The translations under genes and the position numbers were made by a program. From Nocardia brasiliensis NBRC 14402 (GTDB taxonomy: Bacteria; Actinomycetota; Actinomycetes; Mycobacteriales; Mycobacteriaceae), in contig NZ_BAFT02000030.1 of the NCBI RefSeq assembly GCF_000308475.2, positions 28,823 through 92,822 on the forward strand: 64,000 bases of DNA, given 5' to 3'. Positions 51,633-61,086 of the stretch are shown here, one piece after another; positions within the stretch are counted from its first letter, which is position 1, and every line of letters starts with the position of its first letter. The notes below the pieces were generated by a model, which ran no database searches, had not been told where the DNA came from, and saw only the letters and a list, made by a program, of their open reading frames with translations.

Positions 51633-53144
51633 TCACCAGTCGTACTGCCACCAGTCCCAGGTCCAGCCGTCGTCCGGCCAGTCGTCACCGGGCGACTCCG
51701 GCTCCGGCCACTCGCTGTCCGGCCATTCGTCCTCGGCCTGGTTCTCCTCGCCGTCGGTGCCGGTCCCCGGGGTAGGGCGAGTCGGCGGCGCGGGCTCGGC
51801 GCAGTCGGGAGCGACCGGGCCGTTGCTGCCGGTGTAGAGGAAGCCGTCGCTGATCCACTTGCCGGTGTCGAGCTTGTTCCACAGATCGGTGGGGCCCCAC
51901 TTGCCATCGAGCCGGTCGCCGCGGGCGGTGCAGACGATCGTCACGGAATCGCCGTCACGGACCGTGCCGACGATCGCGTTGCGGGTACCAGGGCCGGAGC
52001 GCAGGTTGACCTTTCGGTTCCGGTCCGGATAAGGGCGCACGATGCCGTTGGCCAGCGTGGGATCGGGTTCGGGCGTCGGGGGTTCGGGAGTTGTCGGTGG
52101 TTTGGGGGTCGGCGGTGCCGGCGTGGGCGGTTTCGGGGTGGTCGGGGGTTTCGGGGTGGTCGGCGGTTTGGGGGTCGCGGTCGGCGGGGCAGGATTCGCA
52201 TCGTCTCCGCCGCCGTAATTCATCAATCGGCCGCCGGCCCGGACCTGTTTGCCCTCGCGCTCGGCGAAACCGCCGTAGGCTTCCGGGCCTTCCCGGAAAG
52301 TCCAGCCGCCCATGGTCGTACCGTTCAAGCTGATCGGCTCGTTGCCTCGGTAGAGGGACATGTGCACGTGCGGACCGCTGGCGAAACCGCCGCACGGCAA
52401 CTGGGTTCCGATATGTCCCAGATACGTTCCCGCCGCGATCTCGGATCCGTTCGCGGCATCGATCACATTGGTCATGTGGTAGTAGGTGGTGCTGAGTCCG
52501 TTGTTGTGCACGATTTTCACCTCTGCACTGCCATTGCGCACGCACGTCTTGTAGACCCGGCCGGACGCGGGCGCCACCACCCGGCCGTCGCCGCCGTTGA
52601 AATCCAAAGAATTGTAGGGACGGCTCGAACCGGAGATGCCGTGCGGTCCGCCACCCATGTACCACGCTTGCCCCTGCGGCCACGGCAGGGAAAGCGCCGT
52701 GTTCGCCGAACGCGGTTGCGGCGCGGTCAATGCCGCTTTCTCGCCGTGGCTCACCACCGATTCCGGGGCCGCGCTCACCAGGTGGCCGAACTCCGGCGTT
52801 CCTTCCAACGCGACGGTCCAATCGTCGTCATCGTCGAGTTTCGCGACATATAACGTCGATTTCGGTGCGTCTTCGCTATCGCCGTCCTGCGGGACGGTCG
52901 CCGCACCGAACACCCATTCACCGTCGCTGCGCATGCGATCGATCACCGGATCCTTTTCGGTGGCCTCCGGAACCTGTTCGCGCACAAGGGTGTCGCTGAT
53001 CGCGTCGTCCAAGCCGTCGGGGGTGGGTTCGGCGCCGACCGGTCCGGCGGCCACCGCCAAGGCGATGATGGTGATGCTGACCAAGATTGTGATTACACTC
53101 GAAATTATCCAGCCGCTGGATCGGCGTGGATCGGTCGATCTCAA
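51633..53144 (-). CDS. Secreted M23A (LasA/beta-lytic-type) peptidase with SH3-like domain and Trp/acidic tail
   Basis: About 503 residues from TTG 53144 (SD-like AGGAAG). Residues 12-34 are a signal peptide or anchor. Residues about 140-310 form an M23A domain: probable zinc ligands H168 (GGGPHGISG), D181 (YNSLDFNGG) and H261, with catalytic H259 in GPHVHMS. The 13-residue H-to-D spacing is that of LasA. A Pro/Thr linker of KPPTTP repeats (318-362) leads to an SH3-like domain (NLRSGPGTRNAIVGTV), then a tail with eight or more tryptophans among Asp/Glu/Pro. It should cleave peptidoglycan cross-bridges or bind the wall. Confidence 0.82.
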   Translation of the reverse strand: MRSTDPRRSSGWIISSVITILVSITIIALAVAAGPVGAEPTPDGLDDAISDTLVREQVPEATEKDPVIDRMRSDGEWVFGAATVPQDGDSEDAPKSTLYVAKLDDDDDWTVALEGTPEFGHLVSAAPESVVSHGEKAALTAPQPRSANTALSLPWPQGQAWYMGGGPHGISGSSRPYNSLDFNGGDGRVVAPASGRVYKTCVRNGSAEVKIVHNNGLSTTYYHMTNVIDAANGSEIAAGTYLGHIGTQLPCGGFASGPHVHMSLYRGNEPISLNGTTMGGWTFREGPEAYGGFAEREGKQVRAGGRLMNYGGGDDANPAPPTATPKPPTTPKPPTTPKPPTPAPPTPKPPTTPEPPTPEPDPTLANGIVRPYPDRNRKVNLRSGPGTRNAIVGTVRDGDSVTIVCTARGDRLDGKWGPTDLWNKLDTGKWISDGFLYTGSNGPVAPDCAEPAPPTRPTPGTGTDGEENQAEDEWPDSEWPEPESPGDDWPDDGWTWDWWQYDW

Positions 53145-53342
53145 GATAAGACAACTTCCTACGTCGGTCGGTGATTTTCGGGCGCAATAATGTTGCGCGA
53201 GTTCCCATTTCCCGACAGCGAGCGTAGGGCGGCGGACCGCATAAGCCCAGCAAAGCTGGTGCTTCTATAGGACAGATTAAGCCTGTCTAATCACGATTGA
53301 ATCACGTTCGGCGAATACCGGACCGCAGAACCGGTGCCGAGA

Positions 53343-54266
53343 TCAGGCGCGGGGGTGCGCCTGATCGTGCACCTTCTTGAGGCGCTCGATCGAGACGTGC
53401 GTGTACAGCTGCGTGGTGGCCATGCTGGCGTGGCCGAGTAATTCCTGGACCACGCGCAGGTCGGCGCCGCCCTCCAGCAGGTGGGTGGCGGCGGTGTGCC
53501 GCAGACCGTGCGGACCCATGTCCGGCGCGCCCGGGATGGACGAAACGACCTCGTGCACAACGGTTCTGGCCTGTCGCTGATCCAGGCGCTTACCCCGGCG
53601 GCCGAGCAGGAGCGCGCGGCCGGACTCCGGGGTCGCGAACGCCGGGCGACCGTGCCGGAGCCAGGCGCCGATCGCCTCGTCCGCCGGAACACCGAACGGC
53701 ACCGACCGCTCCTTGTTGCCTTTACCGAGCACGCGCACCACGCGGCGTTCCCGATCGACATCCTCGATGTCCAGGCCGCACAGCTCGCTCACTCGAATTC
53801 CGGTGGAGTACAAGAGTTCTACAATCAACCGGTCGCGCAGCGCCATCGGCTCGTGCTGGGCGGCACCCGATTCCGCCGCGTCCATGGCGCCGACAGCCTG
53901 CTGACGGCCGAGTACCGCGGGCAACACTCGATGCGCCTTGGGTGAACCGAGGCGCAGGCCCGGGTCGACGGTCAGGCGGCCGGTCTGGGTGAGCCATGCG
54001 GTGAACGTTCGTGCCGAGGAGGCACGCCGGGCCATCGTCGTCCGGGCGACACCTGCCGCGGATTGCTGCGCGAGCCAGGAGCGCAGAAGCGACAGATCCA
54101 GTTCTCGCACCGCGGAATCCGCGGACCGGGCGTACAGGTGGCCCAGCAGTGCGCGCGCGTCACCGAGGTAGGCGCGCACCGTGTGGGCCGAGCGATTCCG
54201 CCCGAGACGCAGATGCCTGCCGTACTCCGTCAGCAGTGCTTCCAGGTCTTCGGGTAGTTCGTCCAT
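53343..54266 (-). CDS. xerC: Tyrosine recombinase XerC
   Basis: 307 residues from ATG 54266. All catalytic residues are present: R158 (TGIRVSEL), K182, H253 and R256 ([12 protein letters not shown]), H279, and nucleophile Y288 (YTHV). It resolves chromosome dimers at dif with XerD. Its position before dprA is conserved in mycobacteria; here a VapBC pair lies in between. Upstream in-frame sequence with [10 protein letters not shown] repeats is not considered part of it. Confidence 0.95.
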   Translation of the reverse strand: MDELPEDLEALLTEYGRHLRLGRNRSAHTVRAYLGDARALLGHLYARSADSAVRELDLSLLRSWLAQQSAAGVARTTMARRASSARTFTAWLTQTGRLTVDPGLRLGSPKAHRVLPAVLGRQQAVGAMDAAESGAAQHEPMALRDRLIVELLYSTGIRVSELCGLDIEDVDRERRVVRVLGKGNKERSVPFGVPADEAIGAWLRHGRPAFATPESGRALLLGRRGKRLDQRQARTVVHEVVSSIPGAPDMGPHGLRHTAATHLLEGGADLRVVQELLGHASMATTQLYTHVSIERLKKVHDQAHPRA

Positions 54267-54360
54267 CACACCACCGTCCCCACCGTCCTCCCGATTGGCA
54301 AGCCACCGCGCCGGTTCGGGCCGCGGCGCGGGTTCGGGCCGCGGCACTGGGCCGCGGCCG

Positions 54361-54795
54361 TCACAGATCCTCCGGCAGGATGCGGAAGGCCTCGGATCCC
54401 GTCAGCGGGCGGATCGCCCGGAAATCCCGCTGATCCAGGGTCAGGATCACGTCGGTCTCGAACTCTGCGGCCAGCACAACGTTCGCCGCGTCGGTGAGAT
54501 CGAGCCGTAGGTCGGCGTATTTGTTTTGCACCGCACGCGCTTTACGCAGGTAGTCACTGAGCAGGGCGGGCACGGCAACCCGGCCCGTCGGCTCGTGTTC
54601 GAGCAGCCAGTCGTTGATCACACCCGCCGTCGACCAGTCGAAGTCTCGTTTCGCGAGGTGCTCGAGTTCGAGAAAGACCAGCGGGCAGACCACCGTCAAC
54701 GCCGCGGCCGCCAACGCGGACCGCGCCCGGTCGTGCTCGGGTGCGCTGGCATCGAAGGCGGCGAAGAGGCCCGACGTGTCCGCGACGACGATCAC
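54361..54795 (-). CDS. PIN-domain toxin, VapC-like
   Basis: 144 residues from GTG 54795, overlapping the antitoxin stop by four bases (GTGA). The PIN acidic residues are visible: D in [10 protein letters not shown] in FLELEHLA, D in LDLTDAANV, and D in LTLDQRDF. VapC toxins are Mg2+-dependent RNases that cut tRNA or rRNA. The antitoxin precedes it. Confidence 0.87.
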   Translation of the reverse strand: MIVVADTSGLFAAFDASAPEHDRARSALAAAALTVVCPLVFLELEHLAKRDFDWSTAGVINDWLLEHEPTGRVAVPALLSDYLRKARAVQNKYADLRLDLTDAANVVLAAEFETDVILTLDQRDFRAIRPLTGSEAFRILPEDL

Positions 54796-55031
54796 GTATT
54801 CCGCCGGACGATCTCCTCGTGCACTATTTGTTTGAGCTCGTCGTGCGTCCATTCGCGGCCGGAACGGAACGTCGGGATGTCCCAGTCCTTGTTCCAGCGC
54901 TTCGTACGCAGTGCGGCGATGTGGAACGCCTCGCGGAAAATCTCCGACTCCGGGCGTCCCTCCCGCGCGGCAGCGGCTTTGATCAGGGCCAGGTCCTCCT
55001 CGTCGACCATGACCGTCGTCTTTTTCAGCAT
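54792..55031 (-). CDS. VapB-like antitoxin (ribbon-helix-helix type)
   Basis: 79 residues from ATG 55031. It starts MLKKTTVMVDEEDLALIKAA and continues AAREGRPESEIFREAFHIAA, a ribbon-helix-helix pattern. The C-terminal half is charged and should wrap the VapC active site. An imperfect palindrome lies seven bases upstream of the ATG. Confidence 0.85.
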   Translation of the reverse strand: MLKKTTVMVDEEDLALIKAAAAREGRPESEIFREAFHIAALRTKRWNKDWDIPTFRSGREWTHDELKQIVHEEIVRRNT

Positions 55032-55037
55032 GGTGGT

Positions 55038-55055
55038 TATGGTACCAGTGCCATA
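55038..55055. promoter_or_regulatory. Candidate VapB operator
   Basis: TATGGTACCAGTGCCATA matches its complement at 14 of 18 positions and lies just upstream of the VapB ATG, where autoregulating antitoxins bind. Confidence 0.5.
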
Positions 55056-55096
55056 CATTGTGACCTGCCTCTTTTATGGGGGTTGTGTGCATGTGG

Positions 55097-56290
55097 TCAG
55101 GCTTTCTCGGTAGTTGGGCGATCGGTCGGCATGCGGAACCAACCGCCCGCGCCGGTGCCGACCGCTCCGGCGAGTTCCAGGGCCGGCAGTGCGGCCCGCA
55201 CCACCGCCAACGACAGGCCCGATGCCTCGGCGAGCTCACGCGGGGTCCGGGTGCCGGTCTCCGGTAGTGCGGCGAAGACGACGGCTTCGTCGCCGGACAG
55301 GATTTCGGCGGTCGGGTCCGCTGCGCCGGGTAGTGGCAATCGGAGCGGACCAGCCTCCTCGATCACCTCTTCGGCACAGGTGACCAGTCGTGCTTCACCG
55401 TCACGAATCATGCGGTGACAGCCCACGGAGGCGGCCGAGGTGACGGGGCCCGGCAGCGCCAATGCCGGACGGCCCAGGCGCCGAGCCCATTTCACCGTGT
55501 TGCGGGCACCGCTGCGCGCACCGGCCTCCACCACCAGGACACCGTCCGCCAGGGCGGCGATCAAACGGTTCCTGGACAGGAACTGATGTTTGAGTGCCGC
55601 GGTCCCCGGTGCGTATTCACTGACCACCGCACCGGTTTCGGCGATCTCCGCCAGCAGACGATCGTGCTGCGCGGGGTACGGACGGTCGATGCCGCAGGCG
55701 AGGACCGCGATGGTGCCGCCGCCGGCCGTCAGGGCCGCACGGTGTGCCATCCCGTCGATGCCGAAGGCCGCACCGGACACGATCGTCCACCCCTGCGCCG
55801 CGAGCTCGCCCACGATCTCCGCGGTGGCGTGGTTGCCGTACCCGGAACTGCATCGAGCGCCCACCACCGCGAGCGCACGCTCGCTCGCCTGCCGCAGCGA
55901 GCGAGGGCCACGCACCCACAGCACGAGCGGCACCGCGCTGTCGCGATCGCGCGCGGCCTCGAGCTGTGTGAGACCGAGCAACCGCCAGGACGGCCACTCC
56001 GGATCGTCGGGTGTCACGACCCGGCCGCCGATGCGCGTCATCCACTCCAGATCCCGTACCGCCGAGTCTGTGCCACGCCGCTGCTCGGTCGGCCCACGCA
56101 GCGATTCCGGCAGCACGCACTCGCGCACCGCCCGCGCCGCCTCCACCACCCCCACCGACTCGATCAGTGCCGACAGTGCCGCACAGGGCCCACCGACCAC
56201 CCGCGACAGGTAGACCCACGCCAGCCGTCGCTCCTCATCCTCGGCCGCCGACCCCGCAGGGCGCGCACCCGGCTCCGTTGCGCCGCTCAC
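55097..56290 (-). CDS. dprA: DNA-processing protein DprA
   Basis: 397 residues from GTG 56290. DprA loads RecA on single-stranded DNA during uptake. The Rossmann-like core is clear: ALAVVGARCSSGYGNHAT, IVSGAAFGIDGMAHRAAL, RPYPAQHDRLL, FLSRNRLIAALADGVLVVEA and SGARNTVKWA. N-terminal SAM-like and C-terminal winged-helix regions flank it. It follows comM-like by about 200 bases, as in mycobacteria. Confidence 0.95.
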   Translation of the reverse strand: MSGATEPGARPAGSAAEDEERRLAWVYLSRVVGGPCAALSALIESVGVVEAARAVRECVLPESLRGPTEQRRGTDSAVRDLEWMTRIGGRVVTPDDPEWPSWRLLGLTQLEAARDRDSAVPLVLWVRGPRSLRQASERALAVVGARCSSGYGNHATAEIVGELAAQGWTIVSGAAFGIDGMAHRAALTAGGGTIAVLACGIDRPYPAQHDRLLAEIAETGAVVSEYAPGTAALKHQFLSRNRLIAALADGVLVVEAGARSGARNTVKWARRLGRPALALPGPVTSAASVGCHRMIRDGEARLVTCAEEVIEEAGPLRLPLPGAADPTAEILSGDEAVVFAALPETGTRTPRELAEASGLSLAVVRAALPALELAGAVGTGAGGWFRMPTDRPTTEKA

Positions 56291-56486
56291 CGCGCATCTC
56301 CCGGCGGAGAGCCCAGCGCAGCACGACCTGTCTGCCGTGCTGGACCGTGCCGTTCAGCGCGACCCCGCACGAGTCCGCACCCTTCGGCCAGTACAGCGCG
56401 ATCGCCACACCGCAGCACGGTCGCGCACACCGTCCCTTCGCTGCGTAATGGCGTACCGGTGCTGTGCCGCATCGAGTAGCCCGGCT

Positions 56487-57995
56487 TCACGGCGCACCTC
56501 GCTGGCGGAAGTTCAGGGCGGCCAACACATCTCGGTCGGTGGGGAGCGCCGCGGCGCGAAGGTCGGCGATGGTCCAGGCCACGCGGATGGCCCGGTCCGC
56601 GCCGCGAGCGGACATGCGACCCAGGCGCAGGGCGGTTTCGACGGGCGCGATCGCCTCGGGTGGTAGACGGAAGCGTTGCCGCAGAATATGGCCGGGGACT
56701 TCGGCATTCGTGAGCCAGCCGTATTCGCGCCAGCGGTGTACGGCCGCCTGGCGGGCCGCTGCCACCCGCTCCCGTACCACCGCGCTGCTCTCGGACTGGT
56801 CCGTGCTGAACGCGGCCCCGGATTGGCCACGCATCTGTACCCAGATGTCGATTCGGTCCATCAGCGGACCCGAGAGCTTGCCGAGATAGCGGCGGCGCGC
56901 CAGTGGCGCGCAGATGCAGTCGATATCGCGGGCGGGGGCGCACGGGCAGGGGTTCGCCGCCAGCACCAGTTGGAAACGCGCCGGATAGCGAGCGACGCCG
57001 TCGCGGCGCGCGATGCGAACTTCGCCTTCCTCCAACGGGGTTCGCATCGCCTCCAGCACCTTGGTACCGATCTCGGCGCACTCGTCGAGAAAGAGCACGC
57101 CGCGATGCGCCCGGCTCACCGCGCCGGGACGCGCGGTGCCCGAGCCGCCGCCGATCATCGCGGTCACCGAGGTCGAATGATGGGGCGCGACGAACGGCGG
57201 CATGGTGATCAGCGGATGGTCGCCGGACAGCACGCCCGCCATCGAATGGATGGCGGTCACCTCCAGCGATTCGGTTTCCGACAGTGGCGGCAACAAGCCC
57301 GGAAGACGTTGCGCAAGCATCGTTTTGCCGATGCCGGGTGGACCGGTGAGCAACAGGTGGTGACCGCCCGCGGCGGCCACCTCCAGCGCCCATCGTGCTT
57401 CCTCCTGCCCGACCACTTCGCTGAGATCGCCGCCCTGGTGCACCGGGGCGGGCAGGTCTCCGTTGGGCTCGGGCAGCGAACCTTCGCCGCGCAGCCAGGC
57501 GATCACCGTGCGCAGGCTCGCCGCGCCGAAAACCGTTATGCCGTCGACGAGCCCGGCCTCCGCCAGCGCCGCTTCCGGCACCACGACCGCGGGCCAGCCG
57601 GCGTTACGCGCGGCGATCACCGCGGGCAGGATGCCGCGGACCCGGCGCACCCGGCCGTCCAGCGCGAGCTCGCCGAGCAGCACCGTCTTCGCCAGCGGCT
57701 CCGACGGCACCGCCCCGGCCGCGTCCAGCACCGAGACGGCCAGGGCCAGGTCGTAGACGCTGCCGATCTTCGGCAGGGTCGCGGGCGAGAGCGCCAGGAT
57801 GACCCGGCCGTCCGGCCACTTCTCCCCCGAGTTCGCCACGGCGGACCGCACCCGGTTGCGTGACTCCTGCAGCGCGGTATCGGGCAGCCCGACCAGATGC
57901 ACCGAGGGCAGGCCCTGCCCGATATCGGCCTCGATCTCGACGAGCAGTCCGTCGACACCGGTGACCGCGACCGAGTGGGCCCGGCCGAGGGCCAT
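56487..57995 (-). CDS. comM: YifB/ComM-family Mg-chelatase-like AAA+ ATPase
   Basis: 502 residues from ATG 57995, overlapping the yraN stop by one base. The N-terminal ChlI-fold domain covers residues 1-165. Walker A is GPPGIGKTM, Walker B GVLFLDE, followed by ECAEIGTKVLEAMRTPLEEG and NPCPCAP. ComM is a branch-migration helicase that aids recombination of incoming DNA in naturally competent bacteria; here the name reflects homology only. Confidence 0.94.
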   Translation of the reverse strand: MALGRAHSVAVTGVDGLLVEIEADIGQGLPSVHLVGLPDTALQESRNRVRSAVANSGEKWPDGRVILALSPATLPKIGSVYDLALAVSVLDAAGAVPSEPLAKTVLLGELALDGRVRRVRGILPAVIAARNAGWPAVVVPEAALAEAGLVDGITVFGAASLRTVIAWLRGEGSLPEPNGDLPAPVHQGGDLSEVVGQEEARWALEVAAAGGHHLLLTGPPGIGKTMLAQRLPGLLPPLSETESLEVTAIHSMAGVLSGDHPLITMPPFVAPHHSTSVTAMIGGGSGTARPGAVSRAHRGVLFLDECAEIGTKVLEAMRTPLEEGEVRIARRDGVARYPARFQLVLAANPCPCAPARDIDCICAPLARRRYLGKLSGPLMDRIDIWVQMRGQSGAAFSTDQSESSAVVRERVAAARQAAVHRWREYGWLTNAEVPGHILRQRFRLPPEAIAPVETALRLGRMSARGADRAIRVAWTIADLRAAALPTDRDVLAALNFRQRGAP

Positions 57996-58351
57996 CAGAA
58001 CACCGCCTCGAGATGGTCGATCACCGGTTTGTGGCCGCGGGTCAGCAGCACCGAGACGACATCGAAGCGGATTCGCCGCCAGGGGCCTTCCTGTTCGGCC
58101 AGCCACAGCAACGCGAGGCGCCGGATGCGTTGCCGTTTGGCGAAGGTGACCGATTCGGCGGGTACCCCGAAGCCGAGCCCGGACCGGGTCTTCACCTCGA
58201 CGAAGGCGGTGACCTCGGCGTCCTGGGCGATCAGGTCCAGTTCGCCGTAGCGGCAGCGCCAATTCCTGGCGACGATCTCCATGCCCGCCGTGCGCAGGAA
58301 TTGCGCGGCCAGTTCTTCTCCGTGCGCACCGAGTGCCTGTTTATCTGTCAC
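57995..58351 (-). CDS. yraN: YraN-family (UPF0102) endonuclease-like protein
   Basis: About 118 residues from GTG 58351. The restriction-endonuclease-like core is plain: HGEELAAQFLRTAGMEIVAR, RYGELDLIAQD and AFVEVKTRSGLGFG (E...D..VEVK). Function unconfirmed; it may act on Holliday-junction-like DNA. It is coupled to the ComM-like gene. The longer frame upstream of the GTG is rejected for poor conservation. Confidence 0.92.
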   Translation of the reverse strand: MTDKQALGAHGEELAAQFLRTAGMEIVARNWRCRYGELDLIAQDAEVTAFVEVKTRSGLGFGVPAESVTFAKRQRIRRLALLWLAEQEGPWRRIRFDVVSVLLTRGHKPVIDHLEAVF

Positions 58352-58462
58352 CCGCTCAGCGTGCTCGGCGCCGCGCTGCGGGCCTGGGCGCTGACCTGGG
58401 GAAATACAAAGGCTGTGGAGAGCGGGCGTCCTGTGCACAACTCGCCGTGCACGGGCGGACGG

Positions 58463-58768
58463 TTACTCCGGCAGCCGCAGGTCCGGCTTCTCCAGCTCTT
58501 CGATGTTCACGTCCTTGAAGGTGATCACGCGGACGTGCTTGACGAAGCGGGCGGGACGATACATGTCCCAGACCCAGGCATCGCTCATCCGCACCTCGAA
58601 ATACACCTCACCGTCGGCGTTCTGCGGGCGCAACTCGACGGAGTTGGCCAGGTAGAAGCGGCGTTCGGTCTCCACCACGTACGAGAACTGACCGACGATG
58701 TCCTTGTACTCGCGATACAGCGAGAGTTCCATCTCGGTTTCGTACTTCTCGAGGTCCTCGGCACTCAT
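58463..58768 (-). CDS. DUF2469 family protein
   Basis: 101 residues from ATG 58768, SD AGGAGG. It matches the actinobacterial DUF2469 family: LEKYETEMELSLYREYKDIV, FSYVVETERRFYLANSVELR and the end ITFKDVNIEELEKPDLRLPE. Conserved and acidic, of unknown function, always near rnhB and lepB. Confidence 0.94.
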   Translation of the reverse strand: MSAEDLEKYETEMELSLYREYKDIVGQFSYVVETERRFYLANSVELRPQNADGEVYFEVRMSDAWVWDMYRPARFVKHVRVITFKDVNIEELEKPDLRLPE

Positions 58769-58814
58769 CGGGTGGGACGTCCTCCTTCTCGCCGCGTTGC
58801 GTCAGTTGCTGACA

Positions 58815-59621
58815 TCATCGCGCATGGGTCGCGCCGGTAGCCACTCGGCTATCCGGACGCATGGCTTCTGACTCATCGGACAGCATCGGGTCGACCTCGC
58901 CCGCGAGCACCGCGTCGGCGGCCTCGGTCCCGGCGTCGACCGGCCGGAGACCGGCCATCTCCCGCACATTTCGCCATGAGCGCCGATGCTCATCGCTGGG
59001 GCCGAGCCGGTGCAGGGCGGCGATGTGGTCGGGCGTGTTGTAGCCCTTGTGCGACGCGAAACCGTAGCCGGGGAATTGCTCGTCCAGCTCGACCATCATC
59101 CGGTCCCTGGTCACCTTGGCCAGGATGCTGGCGGCGGCGATACAGGCCGCGGCGGCGTCACCGCCGATCACCGGCAGCGACGGCACCGGGATGCCGGGTA
59201 CCCGGAAGCCGTCGGTGAGCACGTACCCCGGGCGCTCCCCTAGTCCGGCCACCGCGCGCCGCATGCCTTCGATATTGGCGACGTGGATGCCGATCGAGTC
59301 GATCTCCCAGGCCGGGATGACCACCACGTTCCAGGCCAGCGACAGGCGCAGGATCACCGGGTACAGCTCTTCGCGGACGGACTCGGTGAGCTTCTTGGAG
59401 TCGTCCAGTCCGGCCAGCTTGTCGTAGGCCTTCGGCGCGAGCAGGCAGGCCGCCACGACCAGCGGCCCCGCGCACGGTCCGCGGCCGGCCTCGTCGACAC
59501 CCGCGACGGGACCCAGTCCGCTCCGGATCAGCGCTGCTTCGAGCGTGCGCAAGCCACCGGCCTTGCGCATCACCACGCGCGGCGGCCACCCATTGCTGTG
59601 TACCACTCGGCTTTGCCCCAC
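58815..59621 (-). CDS. rnhB: Ribonuclease HII
   Basis: 268 residues if GTG 59621 is the start; other GTG or ATG codons nearby are possible. Catalytic acids are D43 and E44 in [17 protein letters not shown] and later [20 protein letters not shown] with the next aspartate. It removes ribonucleotides from DNA. The C-terminal ~50 residues form a disordered extension. Homologs carry similar tails. Confidence 0.94.
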   Translation of the reverse strand: MGQSRVVHSNGWPPRVVMRKAGGLRTLEAALIRSGLGPVAGVDEAGRGPCAGPLVVAACLLAPKAYDKLAGLDDSKKLTESVREELYPVILRLSLAWNVVVIPAWEIDSIGIHVANIEGMRRAVAGLGERPGYVLTDGFRVPGIPVPSLPVIGGDAAAACIAAASILAKVTRDRMMVELDEQFPGYGFASHKGYNTPDHIAALHRLGPSDEHRRSWRNVREMAGLRPVDAGTEAADAVLAGEVDPMLSDESEAMRPDSRVATGATHAR

Positions 59622-59649
59622 CGTCCAATTATGCTGCGGCCGCTGATGA

Positions 59650-60432
59650 TCAGTTCGCTTGGGCGTTCTCAGAACGCACCGGACCGATCCGGTTCGGCGG
59701 CCAGATCTTGAACACAGCCTTGCCCCGGACGTTGTCCACCGGGACGGTGCCCTGCAGTTCGTCGCTGATGTGCGCGCGCGAATCGGCGGACTCGTTGCGG
59801 TTGTCGCCCATCACCCACAGGTGCCCCTCCGGCACCTTGACCGGCTTGAATTCCCGGCCGCCGCCCGGGCCGTACGGCTGGCCGGGGACGTAGGGGAAGA
59901 TGTAGCGCGCGTACGGCTCGTCGAGCGGCTTGCCGTCCACCTTGACCCGGCCCTGCGCGTCGCAGCATTCGACGGTTTGGCCGCCGACCGCGATGACCCG
60001 CTTCACCAGATCGTTCTCGTCCGGCGGCACCAGGCCGAAGAACGAGAAGAAGTTCTGCACGCCGCGCACGGCGGCGTTGTCCGAGCGGATCGACTGGTAG
60101 TGCGTGTTCCACGACGGCGGGCCGACGAAGACGACCACGTCGCCCGGCTGCGGATCGCCCCAGTAGTAGCTCAGCTTCTGCACGTAGATCCGGTCGCCCG
60201 TGCACCCGGCGCAGCCGTGCAGCGTGGTCTCCATCGATTGCGACGGAATCACGTACGGCCGCCCGACGAAAGTCACCATCAGCGCGGCGATCACCGCGGC
60301 GATCACGATGAGGATGGGCAGCTCCTGCCAGAACGGCCGCTGCTTCTTCTCCCGCCGCCGCTTCCCGCGACGCCGCGATACCCCTTCGTCGCCCGAATCG
60401 GACACCGACACCGACCCACTTTCGTCTGCCAC
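59650..60432 (-). CDS. lepB: Signal peptidase I
   Basis: 260 residues from GTG 60432. A basic cytoplasmic N terminus ([16 protein letters not shown]) precedes one membrane helix (about 37-56). Catalytic Ser66 is in [10 protein letters not shown] and Lys144 in [11 protein letters not shown]; the box near the end is [15 protein letters not shown]. It removes signal peptides of Sec substrates. A short CAGC pair after the catalytic Ser may form a disulfide. Confidence 0.96.
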   Translation of the reverse strand: MADESGSVSVSDSGDEGVSRRRGKRRREKKQRPFWQELPILIVIAAVIAALMVTFVGRPYVIPSQSMETTLHGCAGCTGDRIYVQKLSYYWGDPQPGDVVVFVGPPSWNTHYQSIRSDNAAVRGVQNFFSFFGLVPPDENDLVKRVIAVGGQTVECCDAQGRVKVDGKPLDEPYARYIFPYVPGQPYGPGGGREFKPVKVPEGHLWVMGDNRNESADSRAHISDELQGTVPVDNVRGKAVFKIWPPNRIGPVRSENAQAN

Positions 60433-60510
60433 GCCGAACAGATTAGCCCGGCATCCTGTGACGCGTCCGACGCCGGGCGCGGCGTGGTCCGGCTCCCCCT
60501 ACTGGTTCAG

Positions 60511-60560
60511 GGAAAAACAGTAGCCCGGCACCGGGACTGGGGTCCGGGGCCGGGCTACGA
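60511..60560 (-). terminator. Intrinsic terminator after rplS
   Basis: On the minus strand GTAGCCCGG (60558-60550) pairs with CCGGGCTAC (60528-60520). An inner GGACCCCAGTCC hairpin lies between them, and TGTTTTT follows at 60519-60513. It lies about 25 bases after the rplS stop, before lepB. Confidence 0.8.
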
Positions 60561-60584
60561 AAAAGCTTGTGCTGGACGGCTGGG

Positions 60585-60926
60585 TCAGCGCTTTTCTTTG
60601 ATCTTGGCGGCCTTGCCGCGCAGATCACGCAAGTAGTAGAGCTTGGCACGGCGGACGTCACCGCGGGTAACGACCTCGATGTGGTCGATGTTGGGGGTGT
60701 GCACCGGGAAGGTGCGCTCCACGCCGACACCGAACGACACCTTGCGGACCGTGAAGGTCTCGCGGATGCCACCGCCCTGGCGTCGGATGACGACGCCCTT
60801 GAAGACCTGGATGCGCTCCTTCGAGCCTTCGATGACCTTCACGTGCACATTGAGGGTGTCGCCCGGCCGGAAGTCGGGGACGTCGCTGCGCAGCGACTTC
60901 TCGTCGACGAAGTCAAGGGTGTTCAT
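60585..60926 (-). CDS. rplS: 50S ribosomal protein L19
   Basis: 113 residues from ATG 60926; AGAAGG is well placed for it, better than for ATG 60932. Family segments [35 protein letters not shown], and [20 protein letters not shown] are complete. L19 sits at the 30S-50S interface. In many actinobacteria trmD is upstream; here a serine hydrolase gene follows instead. Confidence 0.98.
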   Translation of the reverse strand: MNTLDFVDEKSLRSDVPDFRPGDTLNVHVKVIEGSKERIQVFKGVVIRRQGGGIRETFTVRKVSFGVGVERTFPVHTPNIDHIEVVTRGDVRRAKLYYLRDLRGKAAKIKEKR

Positions 60927-61086
60927 TTCCATCCTTCTGGGTTCGCGCGAACAGAGGACCCTGGCGGCACGGGACGTGCTCGACCGGTTCATGCTCCGAT
61001 TAAGGGGGTGCGCCGGGCCGATACGCACCCAGGGCAACCTGAGCATTGTGCCAGATCGGCAGGTCGCGAGAAAAATCGACCCCCGC

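Noticed and set aside
54796..55239. N-terminal extension of the VapC-like gene
   Set aside because: The frame is open further upstream but overlaps the whole antitoxin gene; the GTG in the GTGA overlap gives the standard VapC N terminus.
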